A model generated the notes under the pieces. It saw only the letters and a list, made by a program, of their open reading frames with translations, was not told the origin of the DNA and did no database searches. A stretch of 5,654 nt of DNA. It comes from JBMYXZ01 sp049608925. GTDB taxonomy: Bacteria; Pseudomonadota; Alphaproteobacteria; JAGOMX01. The stretch covers positions 1 to 5,654 of the forward strand of contig JBMYXZ010000091.1 in NCBI GenBank assembly GCA_049608925.1, in the 5' to 3' direction. A program made the translations under genes and the position numbers. Position 1 is the stretch's first letter; every line of letters starts with the position of its first letter. Of the stretch, positions 1 through 5,597 are shown piece after piece.

Positions 1-13
1 ACAATTAAATGGA

Positions 14-43
14 TTCCGCGGTCAAGCCGCGGAAAGTCGGAGT
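14..43. repeat. Intergenic palindrome plus first copy of a 21-bp direct repeat
   Basis: TTCCGCGG (14-21) and CCGCGGAA (27-34) are perfect reverse complements around the 5-nt loop TCAAG, so the RNA from either strand could form a strong hairpin. The right arm also starts the first copy (23-43) of a 21-bp direct repeat that recurs at 122-142. There is no T-run next to the stem on either strand, so it does not look like an intrinsic terminator for the minus-strand gene ending at 210. It resembles the short dispersed palindromes found between genes in many alphaproteobacteria; that family assignment is from memory and unverified. Confidence 0.65.
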
Positions 44-121
44 GTGTGTGGCTGATTGGATAAAGTTCTGGAACAACTCGGAATTTCCTAACGTGCTAAT
101 TTATCCCGGACACGCATGGGG

Positions 122-142
122 CAAGCCGCGGAAAGTCGGAGT
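122..142. repeat. Second copy of the 21-bp direct repeat
   Basis: This segment is identical over 21 bases to 23-43, with a 99-bp offset. It keeps only the right arm of the palindrome, since the bases before it (CATGGGG) do not pair with CCGCGG. It therefore looks like a decayed or partial copy of the same dispersed element. The rest of 1-209 shows no RNA gene and no convincing coding sequence to me. Confidence 0.6.
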
Positions 143-209
143 CTGTGGAGTTGAGCTCAGAAAGGCCTCAAAGAGTTTGATATTTCCGTCAGCAAAAGTT
201 ATAAAGTTG

Positions 210-770
210 TCACCCCTTGATTATCAGCCGAGATGCACAATCTACCTCTGCTAAAACGTGCAGCATGTCTTCTTGGCTAAGGGCGACACACCCTTGGGTG
301 GACTGATAGCCTTCTTTTGCAAGATGTAGGAATACAGCACTGCCGTTACCAGGTATGATTGGGGCGTCATTGTGGCCAATTACCACGACGATGTCATAGA
401 TATGCTCGTCCTTCCATAAGACTTCATGGCTAGCCGAAAAGGGTAATGACACGCGCTTGTTATAGCTCGGGTGGGTAGGGGCATCGCACCAGCCATCTGC
501 TGGGGTGATAGATGAAATAGGTAGTACCGTCTTTAGGGCTGTAACACGGTCAGGCCTGTACATCACATGACGAAACTGAAATTGCCCTATTGGGGTGGCA
601 CCATCACCTTCTTGTTTATGCGCAAGGATCCCACCTTTGCCAATTGCGCAAGGAAATACAGTGTCACCCCAATGGGCTTGTTGTTGTCTTACGATAAGGT
701 CCAAATTAAATCTCTTTAGTCGATAATCACCATAGAGTACATGTTTTTCCCGTTTAAATAAATGTGTCAA
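210..770 (-). CDS. L,D-transpeptidase (YkuD domain, COG3786-type)
   Basis: The 186-residue protein carries the YkuD catalytic signature near its C-terminus: GHND (His133), FLHLA (His149) and STQGCVAL with the expected nucleophile Cys161. Upstream blocks typical of the compact COG3786 group are also present: CAIGKGGI (41-48), EGDGATPIG (54-62), YRPDR (71-75), DGWCDAP (92-98). Family members act on peptidoglycan stem peptides in the envelope, making or editing 3-3 crosslinks or attaching proteins; the exact substrate here is unknown. I see no signal peptide or membrane segment in the reading frame, so export is unexplained. The start is uncertain. TTG at 770 is the most upstream usual start codon before an in-frame stop at 858-860, but no Shine-Dalgarno precedes it. 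TTG at 704, with a weak AGAG before it, would give 164 residues beginning MDLIVRQQQ, just before the first conserved block. The gene diverges from the oxidoreductase operon. Confidence 0.88.
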   Translation of the reverse strand: MTHLFKREKHVLYGDYRLKRFNLDLIVRQQQAHWGDTVFPCAIGKGGILAHKQEGDGATPIGQFQFRHVMYRPDRVTALKTVLPISSITPADGWCDAPTHPSYNKRVSLPFSASHEVLWKDEHIYDIVVVIGHNDAPIIPGNGSAVFLHLAKEGYQSTQGCVALSQEDMLHVLAEVDCASRLIIKG

Positions 771-794
771 GCTGTAATAATAGATATCACAATC

Positions 795-800
795 AGGGAG
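795..800 (+). promoter_or_regulatory. Shine-Dalgarno for the oxidoreductase
   Basis: AGGGAG ends 9 nt before the ATG at 810, which supports that start. The gap between the two divergent start codons is only 39 bp (771-809), so any promoters must lie in this gap or overlap the opposing coding sequences. I see AT-rich TAATAAT at 775-781 as a possible plus-strand -10 but no good -35, so I do not call a promoter. Confidence 0.6.
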
Positions 801-809
801 TCTTAAGTC

Positions 810-2174
810 ATGCTGAAAACAGATATTTGTGTAATAGGGGCGGGGTCTGGCGGCTTGTCAGTCGCAGTAGCTGCCGTGCAAATGGGGGCCGAGGTTGTAT
901 TGATCGAGCGCGATAAAATGGGCGGTGATTGTTTGAACAGTGGGTGTGTGCCATCAAAAGCACTATTGCACGCGTCAAAGCACCCTGGTCAGTTCAAAAC
1001 AATGGCCAAGACACAACAATATGTTCAAAGCGTTATTGACACCATCGCACCGCATGATTCTGTTGAGCGTATGGAAGGTTTGGGGATACACGTTATAAAA
1101 CAGCAAGCATCGTTTATCTCCGGAAACACGGTGCAGGCTGGCGACCAAATTATCAGAGCCAAAGCCTTTGTGATAGCAACGGGGTCTTCTCCTGCGGTGC
1201 CTCCTATCCCTGGTTTACAAGATATTCCCTATTTCACCAATGAAACGATTTTCGAGAATAAGAAGAAGATTGATCACTTACTGGTGATCGGCGGGGGGCC
1301 TATTGGTTTGGAAATGGCGCAAGCACATCGCAGGCTGGGGTGTGATGTAACCGTTATTGAAGGGCTGCATATCTTTTTGCATGATGACCCAGAAGCTGCC
1401 GAAGTCGTTCGCCAACAAATGGAAGCCGACGGTGTCAAGTTTATCGAAGGACATTTTGTCGATAATCTATCGATGACAAAAGACGGGAAAATCACAGCGG
1501 TTGCTGGGCCCAATAAAATCGATGGCAGCCACGTACTGGTTGCAGCAGGGCGCCTGCCAAACATTGAAGGTCTTGATCTGGAAGCGGCAGGTGTAAAATA
1601 TGACCGCGCAATCGACGTGAATGACTGCATGCAAACCAGTAATAAAAACATCTATGCCATTGGCGATGTCATAGGTCAGCATCAATTTACACATATGGCG
1701 AACTATCACGCAGGCATTGCACTGAAGAATATTATTTTTCGCGTGCCGTTTAAGGCCAGCTATCATGCGGTACCCTGGGTGACCTATACCGAGCCGGAAT
1801 TGGCGCAAGTTGGGCTCAATGAATCCAATGCTCAGAAGAAACTGGGCGAGACGCTGCGTGTCTTAAAGTTTGATTACGACGATAACGACCGCGCCCATAC
1901 AGAAGACAAGCCAAACGGATTTATCAAGATAATGGCGGACAAAAAAGGCTACGTCCATGGTGCCACTATTGTTGGGCGCAATGCGGGCGAGCTTCTGCTG
2001 CCCTGGAGTCTGATGATTCAAAATCGCTTGAAGCTTAAGGATCTGGCGCAACTTGTGGTTGCCTATCCGACTCTCAGCGAGATCAGCAAGCGTGTTGCAG
2101 GTAGTTTCTACACAGACTTTGTTTTCGGCCCAATAATGAACAAGATTGTAAAGCTATTGATGAGGTATAGATGA
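810..2174 (+). CDS. FAD-dependent pyridine nucleotide-disulfide oxidoreductase (lipoamide dehydrogenase/mercuric reductase-like)
   Basis: The 454-residue length and architecture match class I flavoprotein disulfide reductases. In order there are an N-terminal FAD-binding GAGSGG (10-15), the redox-active disulfide GGDCLNSGCVPSK with Cys41 and Cys46, the ATG block VIATGSSP (121-128), a pyridine-nucleotide site GGGPIGLE (161-168) followed by acidic Glu184, which favours NADH, the second FAD block IYAIGDV (281-287), and a C-terminal dimerisation domain from about 319. Where lipoamide dehydrogenase has HPT, this protein has YPTLSE (419-424): Tyr419 replaces the catalytic His while Glu424 is kept. 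It also lacks the C-terminal Cys pair and the N-terminal metal-binding domain of mercuric reductase. The true substrate is therefore unknown. Its stop overlaps the next start as ATGA, and this pairing with a TVP38/TMEM64 protein recurs in bacteria, so the two probably act together in an envelope redox process (inference). Confidence 0.93.
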   Translation: MLKTDICVIGAGSGGLSVAVAAVQMGAEVVLIERDKMGGDCLNSGCVPSKALLHASKHPGQFKTMAKTQQYVQSVIDTIAPHDSVERMEGLGIHVIKQQASFISGNTVQAGDQIIRAKAFVIATGSSPAVPPIPGLQDIPYFTNETIFENKKKIDHLLVIGGGPIGLEMAQAHRRLGCDVTVIEGLHIFLHDDPEAAEVVRQQMEADGVKFIEGHFVDNLSMTKDGKITAVAGPNKIDGSHVLVAAGRLPNIEGLDLEAAGVKYDRAIDVNDCMQTSNKNIYAIGDVIGQHQFTHMANYHAGIALKNIIFRVPFKASYHAVPWVTYTEPELAQVGLNESNAQKKLGETLRVLKFDYDDNDRAHTEDKPNGFIKIMADKKGYVHGATIVGRNAGELLLPWSLMIQNRLKLKDLAQLVVAYPTLSEISKRVAGSFYTDFVFGPIMNKIVKLLMRYR

Positions 2175-2854
2175 AGCGTTATATCCCGATACTTGTCCTC
2201 GTAGGCTTGCTGGTCACAGTCTATGCCTTGGGGCTGCATAACTATCTATCATTTGAAACGCTGAAGCAGTATCGCTTTCAGCTGCTAGAGCTCGTAGAAA
2301 GCCAATATGTTCTGACGGTCTTGGGATTTATGGCGTTGTATACGGTCGTCATTGCACTTTCAATTCCAGGGGGCGCTATTCTGACAATTACATCGGGGTT
2401 TCTGTTTGGATCGTTATTTGGAACGCTGTTTGTGGTGATTGCGGCCACTGCTGGGGCTACCGCCTTGTTCATGCTTGCAAAATCAACTGTAGGCGATCAT
2501 TTGCGTGACAAGGCAGGCCCCATGCTGGATAAAATGGCCAAAGGCTTTGAAGAAGATAGCTTCAACTATCTGTTGATACTGCGCCTGGTGCCATTGTTTC
2601 CCTTTTGGTTAGTAAACCTGGCGCCAGCGTTTTTGGGTGTTGGCCTACGGACCTATGTGATAGCCACGGCTATTGGTATTATCCCAGGTTCCTTCGTTTA
2701 TGCATCCGTAGGCACAGGCATCGGCAGTGTTTTCGACAGCGATGAAACCTTTGACCCGCGCAATATTATTACAACAGAGATCATTGTTGCTCTGGTTGGG
2801 CTGGCTGTGCTAGCGGCAATCCCAGTGCTGTACAAGAAGTTTGCAAGAAAGTAG
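2171..2854 (+). CDS. TVP38/TMEM64 family inner-membrane protein (VTT/DedA superfamily)
   Basis: This is a 227-residue hydrophobic protein with membrane segments near 5-22, 47-64, 68-103 (probably including a re-entrant part), 134-157, 160-183 and 201-220. Family hallmarks are visible: GGAILTITSGFLFG (67-80), a small-residue helix AATAGATALF (91-100), the RLVPLFPFWLVNLAPAFLG block (138-156), and IPGSFVYASVGTGIG (171-185). The VTT/DedA superfamily is linked to membrane lipid transport or scrambling and envelope homeostasis; the substrate cannot be read from sequence. The ATG overlaps the stop of the oxidoreductase and is preceded by GAGG (2162-2165) with a 5-nt gap, so translation is probably coupled. 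Its final GTAG is also the first matching bases of the repeated cassette leader that follows. Confidence 0.93.
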   Translation: MKRYIPILVLVGLLVTVYALGLHNYLSFETLKQYRFQLLELVESQYVLTVLGFMALYTVVIALSIPGGAILTITSGFLFGSLFGTLFVVIAATAGATALFMLAKSTVGDHLRDKAGPMLDKMAKGFEEDSFNYLLILRLVPLFPFWLVNLAPAFLGVGLRTYVIATAIGIIPGSFVYASVGTGIGSVFDSDETFDPRNIITTEIIVALVGLAVLAAIPVLYKKFARK

Positions 2855-2922
2855 TGGGTTTAATCAACATTTTAAATATGCTAAGTCTTGAATATATAGA
2901 ATAGAACGGCTGGAGGTCTGTT
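2851..2922 (+). promoter_or_regulatory. Leader of cassette 1: repeated upstream region with Shine-Dalgarno
   Basis: Bases 2851-2917 match 4137-4203 at 63 of 67 positions with no gap, although this is mostly non-coding. Such conservation next to diverged genes suggests a shared promoter and leader. The AT-rich stretch GAATATATAGAATAG (2890-2904) contains TAGAAT/TATAGA as a plausible -10, with TTTAAA (2871-2876) as a weak -35 candidate at 16 bp from TATATA (2893-2898). A strong Shine-Dalgarno GGAGG (2912-2916) lies 6 nt before the ATG at 2923. The -10/-35 assignment is tentative, whereas the Shine-Dalgarno is clear. Confidence 0.6.
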
Positions 2923-4041
2923 ATGGGGGTGCAATATTATGCTTTAAGAGGAATTTTTGCCTTAGTAATCTGTGTTTTTGCGCTGTGCGATATGTCTTGT
3001 GCATCAAATTCTAATAGTAATGCTGTTTCTGAAGATACAGATGGCGCTAATGCGCCAGGCAAAGAGCGTAAGGTCAATTATGATAGCTCGTATGTTTCTG
3101 ATGAGGAAATGACTTTAGATCCTAAAAAAGCTGAACCTGACGAACTGCTCAAGGTTATTCGAGATTTCGAGTTGAGTGAAGATGGACAGGAGACCGATAT
3201 ATTATACGATAGCTATACAAGCCTTGTAAATACAAAAATGCGCGTAAAACTTCCCATAACAGCAGATAATGTTAGTAGTTTTATTGAATTGCAGGCCTTT
3301 GTCTCTCCACAGTTAAGAAAAGCTCTAAAGCTATACCTTTCCTTGAATGAGAAAGGTGCCCTTGAGATAGGAATTAACAAAGAACGTGAGGACTATCTAA
3401 GATGCTTGTGTGCAGACGATTACACAGCTGAACAACAGGGCCTTGCGGACTATGTAGTTTTAGAAAAAGCCAGATACATATCGCCTCTTTTTGAAGCTGC
3501 GAGATTAAGAAGTATATCTATCTGTAATTTTATGTCTAAAGAATTCCCCCTTAGCTTGTCAAATAATAGATATTTAACTGCAATAACTATCAAAAACGCT
3601 GACTTTTCAGAAGATGGGTCTTGTGACGCCCTCTTACATTCTGCTTTATCAAGTAATATAGAATATCTTACTCTGAGAGGGTGTAAACTACCTCAAAACT
3701 TTGATAAAATCCTTGCTGGTATGGCGAAACTAGAATTGCTTGTCCTTGCAGGGTGTCTTAAAGGGCATGTGCGTATGGATGATATATTGCAGAGCATTCC
3801 TAAGACCGTCACATATCTTGACCTTCAGGGAAATGGTTTCTTGACTGTGCCTAAGCTGCCTGAGCTTCCATTGCTTAAGCATCTTGATTTGAGGCATAAC
3901 GAAATTGAAGATTATCCATCTTCTCTAAATGGCCTTGGGCAGCATAGATTTCCCGGCCTATACGAAACCAACGGACATACATCGTCAGGTATAGGGATTC
4001 TAATCGCCATCGGAATGGAAGGAAATTTCTTCACATTCTAA
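2923..4041 (+). CDS. Secreted leucine-rich-repeat protein, tandem copy 1
   Basis: The 372-residue product has an N-terminal signal peptide: the hydrophobic core IFALVICVFAL (11-21) is followed by MSCA, with likely signal peptidase I cleavage after Ala27. A short Asn/Ser-rich and acidic linker follows. A middle region of unknown family is then shared with copy 2, with blocks LQAFVSPQLR (123-132), YLRCLC (158-163), RYISPL (184-189) and SLSNN (211-215). Leucine-rich repeats run from about 195 to 335; the clearest are V296xxL299xL301xxN304 and L318xxL321xL323xxN326. LRR domains usually bind proteins, so an exported interaction protein is the best guess; the partner is unknown. From about residue 350 the sequence no longer matches copy 2, and a different frame downstream encodes LRSQ-stop as in copy 2, so the C-terminus looks frameshifted or degraded. 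It is richer in A+T than the upstream operon. No named gene is recognised. Confidence 0.82.
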   Translation: MGVQYYALRGIFALVICVFALCDMSCASNSNSNAVSEDTDGANAPGKERKVNYDSSYVSDEEMTLDPKKAEPDELLKVIRDFELSEDGQETDILYDSYTSLVNTKMRVKLPITADNVSSFIELQAFVSPQLRKALKLYLSLNEKGALEIGINKEREDYLRCLCADDYTAEQQGLADYVVLEKARYISPLFEAARLRSISICNFMSKEFPLSLSNNRYLTAITIKNADFSEDGSCDALLHSALSSNIEYLTLRGCKLPQNFDKILAGMAKLELLVLAGCLKGHVRMDDILQSIPKTVTYLDLQGNGFLTVPKLPELPLLKHLDLRHNEIEDYPSSLNGLGQHRFPGLYETNGHTSSGIGILIAIGMEGNFFTF

Positions 4042-4046
4042 GATCG

Positions 4047-4109
4047 CAGTAGCTACATGCTGGTTGCAAAAGAACGGCAAACGATCATTTGCCGTTCAAA
4101 GCAATTCCT
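4047..4109 (+). repeat. 63-nt conserved 3' element with hairpin, copy 1
   Basis: This segment matches 5592-5654 at 62 of 63 bases (T4054 versus G5599). It contains a perfect 10-bp stem, GAACGGCAAA (4072-4081) with TTTGCCGTTC (4088-4097), around the loop CGATCA. An outer TTGC (4064-4067) can pair with GCAA (4101-4104) across an A-rich internal loop. It sits just after the LRR gene and could end or protect its transcript. No T-run follows on the plus strand; the minus strand has only CTTTTGC after the stem, so it is not a canonical plus-strand terminator. The remaining spacer 4110-4136 shows nothing I can name. Confidence 0.75.
4072..4097 (+). terminator. Possible transcript-end hairpin after LRR copy 1
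   Basis: A perfect 10-bp inverted repeat with a 6-nt loop lies 31 nt after the stop codon of the first LRR gene. The position fits a 3'-end structure, but the lack of a downstream U-tract argues against a strong factor-independent terminator. A stabilising hairpin or a protein-binding site are alternatives. Confidence 0.35.
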
Positions 4110-4136
4110 CGTGCTTGATAAAAAGTATTATAAGCG

Positions 4137-4208
4137 GTAGAGGGTTTAATCAACATTTTGAATATGCTAAGTCTTGAATATATAGAATAGAACAGTTGGA
4201 GGTTTATG
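4137..4208 (+). promoter_or_regulatory. Leader of cassette 2: repeated upstream region with Shine-Dalgarno
   Basis: This is the second copy of the cassette leader, aligned to 2851-2922 at a constant offset of 1286 bp. The same AT-rich GAATATATAGAATAG (4176-4190) and the same GGAGG (4198-4202) are present. The six bases between GGAGG and the conserved ATG are TTTATG here and TCTGTT in copy 1, which creates an extra ATG at 4206 only 3 nt from the Shine-Dalgarno. Retention of the leader suggests that copy 2 has its own promoter (inference). Confidence 0.6.
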
Positions 4209-5597
4209 ATGGGGGTGCAATATTATGCTTTAAAAGGAATTTTTGCCTTAGCAATCTGTGTTTTTGCTTTGTGCGATATGTCTTTGGCTTCTGAGCATAA
4301 TAGCAATGTTGGTTCTGGAGATGACAAAGATGCTGCAAGCGCGCCAGGTAAAGTAGTGTATCGTCTTCCAGGTGGAATATGGGTAGTCCATTCAAAACGA
4401 ATTGAGGCAATGGAATTAATAAGACCAGAGGACGGACACTATTTTTGTACCATTAATCTAGCCTCTTACAATAATAGTAATGTTTATTCTGGAGATGACA
4501 AAGGTGCTGCAAGCGCGTCAGGTACAGTAACGTCTCGTGTTCCAAGTTTACAATACTTAGCTCTGGAAAAATTATCTGAGATGCCAGAATCAAAGAGACA
4601 GGAGCTCGGAGTCTCTTATGATAAGAATTCTCTTATTTGTGGAGGAACCATGCTCAACCTTAGAAATACTATCCATGATGAAATTCTCTCAAGGATTAAA
4701 GATTTCGAATTGAGCAAAGAGGGGCGGACGGCCGAGGAAATATATAAAACGAAATATTTCTATGGTGATAGTATATTAAGTATGAGTCTTCCTGTTAATA
4801 AAGATAATATCTTTAAATTTATTAAGTTACAGGCCTTTGTGTCCCCACAGTTAAGAAGATCTCTAAAGCTATATTTATTTTTAGCTGAGAATGATGTCCT
4901 TGAGTATTTACCAGACCTTAAACGACAGGCTTATCTGCGGTGTTTGTGTGTAGAGGAATATACAGATGAAGCACACGATAAAACAGTTATAGAAATGACT
5001 CCTGAAGTGAGATACATCTCTCCTCTTATTAAAAGTTCACGGATTAAGGGTCTAGTTTTAAGAAAGTTGTATTGCGAGGTATTTCCAATAAGCCTCTCAA
5101 ATAACCCGTATTTAAGAGCGCTATTTATAACAGACACTAATCTTTCCCAGGGTGATTACCTTGGCAGTTTTTTTAAGTCTACTCTATCAAAAAATATAAA
5201 ATATCTTAATTTGTCAGATTGTAAACTTCCTAATAACTTTGGTGAAATTCTCTCTGGCATGACTCAATTATGCAACCTTCACCTTTTAGGAAGCCTTAGA
5301 GGACATCAGCGCGTGGAGGGTGTGTTGAAGAGTATTCCTAAGACCATCTCAATCCTTAAACTAGAGAGGAATGATTTTTTGGCCGTGCCTGATTTGCCTT
5401 CTCTTCCACTTCTTGAGTATCTTAGTTTGAAAGAAAACCCAATCCAACGTTTTCCTCCAAGTGTAAATGGTCTTTTGTATTCTAGTGGGCAAGGCCAATA
5501 CGAAACAATAGATGTACTCTTAATGCCACCCTTTCAGGATGTTAAGCTCGACCCGCAGGTGCAGAAAACTCTGGAGGAATTTCTTAGGTCACAGTAG
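4209..5597 (+). CDS. Secreted leucine-rich-repeat protein, tandem copy 2
   Basis: I chose ATG 4209 (462 residues) because it aligns with the start of copy 1 and lies 6 nt after GGAGG; ATG 4206 would add one Met. The signal peptide is nearly the same as in copy 1: core IFALAICVFAL (11-21), then MSLA with likely cleavage after Ala27. Next comes a region about 90 residues longer than in copy 1, containing two versions of an Asn/Ser, SGDDK, AAS motif at about 28-54 and 86-112. The shared middle region follows with LQAFVSPQLR (207-216), YLRCLC (242-247), RYISPL (268-273) and SLSNN (295-299). Leucine-rich repeats end with L402xxL405xL407xxN410. The C-terminus continues through FQDVKLDPQVQKTLEEFLRSQ-like sequence, absent from the frame used by copy 1. 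Function is unknown; an exported protein-binding role is likely from the LRRs. It is followed by the second 3' element. Confidence 0.84.
   Translation: MGVQYYALKGIFALAICVFALCDMSLASEHNSNVGSGDDKDAASAPGKVVYRLPGGIWVVHSKRIEAMELIRPEDGHYFCTINLASYNNSNVYSGDDKGAASASGTVTSRVPSLQYLALEKLSEMPESKRQELGVSYDKNSLICGGTMLNLRNTIHDEILSRIKDFELSKEGRTAEEIYKTKYFYGDSILSMSLPVNKDNIFKFIKLQAFVSPQLRRSLKLYLFLAENDVLEYLPDLKRQAYLRCLCVEEYTDEAHDKTVIEMTPEVRYISPLIKSSRIKGLVLRKLYCEVFPISLSNNPYLRALFITDTNLSQGDYLGSFFKSTLSKNIKYLNLSDCKLPNNFGEILSGMTQLCNLHLLGSLRGHQRVEGVLKSIPKTISILKLERNDFLAVPDLPSLPLLEYLSLKENPIQRFPPSVNGLLYSSGQGQYETIDVLLMPPFQDVKLDPQVQKTLEEFLRSQ
4297..4355 (+). repeat. Internal duplication in LRR copy 2, unit 1
   Basis: This segment matches 4471-4529 at 53 of 59 bases, with an offset of 174 bp (58 codons), so the repeat stays in frame. 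Weaker similarity extends leftwards into the end of the signal peptide: CDMSLAS pairs with CTINLAS. Copy 1 has only one version of this motif, so the duplication arose in the copy 2 lineage or was lost from copy 1. Confidence 0.75.
4471..4529 (+). repeat. Internal duplication in LRR copy 2, unit 2
   Basis: This is the second unit of the in-frame repeat described at 4297-4355. It encodes the NNSNVYSGDDKGAASASG part of the mature protein. Beyond the matching 59 bases the two units diverge, so if the original event was a full 174-bp tandem duplication its right part has since changed strongly. Confidence 0.75.

Noticed and set aside
9..254. 81-codon open frame on the plus strand
   Set aside because: It is made mostly of the intergenic repeat (KPRKVGVC twice), overlaps the end of the transpeptidase gene, has no Shine-Dalgarno and no recognisable domain.
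1274..2051. Three antisense open frames inside the oxidoreductase gene
   Set aside because: They lie opposite a strongly recognised gene, have low-complexity or unconvincing translations, and are shadows of it.
810..2174. Calling the flavoprotein mercuric reductase (merA) or lipoamide dehydrogenase (lpd)
   Set aside because: There is no C-terminal Cys pair, no N-terminal metal-binding domain and no mer genes nearby for MerA, and no HPT catalytic His or dehydrogenase complex genes for Lpd.
2278..2472. Antisense open frame inside the TVP38 gene
   Set aside because: It is a shadow of a well-supported membrane protein with no features of its own.
2989..3006. Lipoprotein signal (lipobox) in LRR copy 1
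   Set aside because: DMSC lacks the usual Leu/Val/Ile at -3, and the Cys is replaced by Leu in copy 2, so signal peptidase I cleavage after Ala27 fits both better.
4072..4097. Canonical intrinsic terminator for the plus strand
   Set aside because: The stem is good, but no T-run follows; kept only as a low-confidence hairpin.
4297..4529. CRISPR-like array
   Set aside because: There are only two imperfect units, in frame within a coding sequence, with no palindromic repeat and no spacer pattern.
4204..5137. Two antisense open frames (4204-4410 and 4931-5137) inside LRR copy 2
   Set aside because: Both overlap a gene supported by its paralogue, leader and signal peptide; neither has a ribosome site or known motif.
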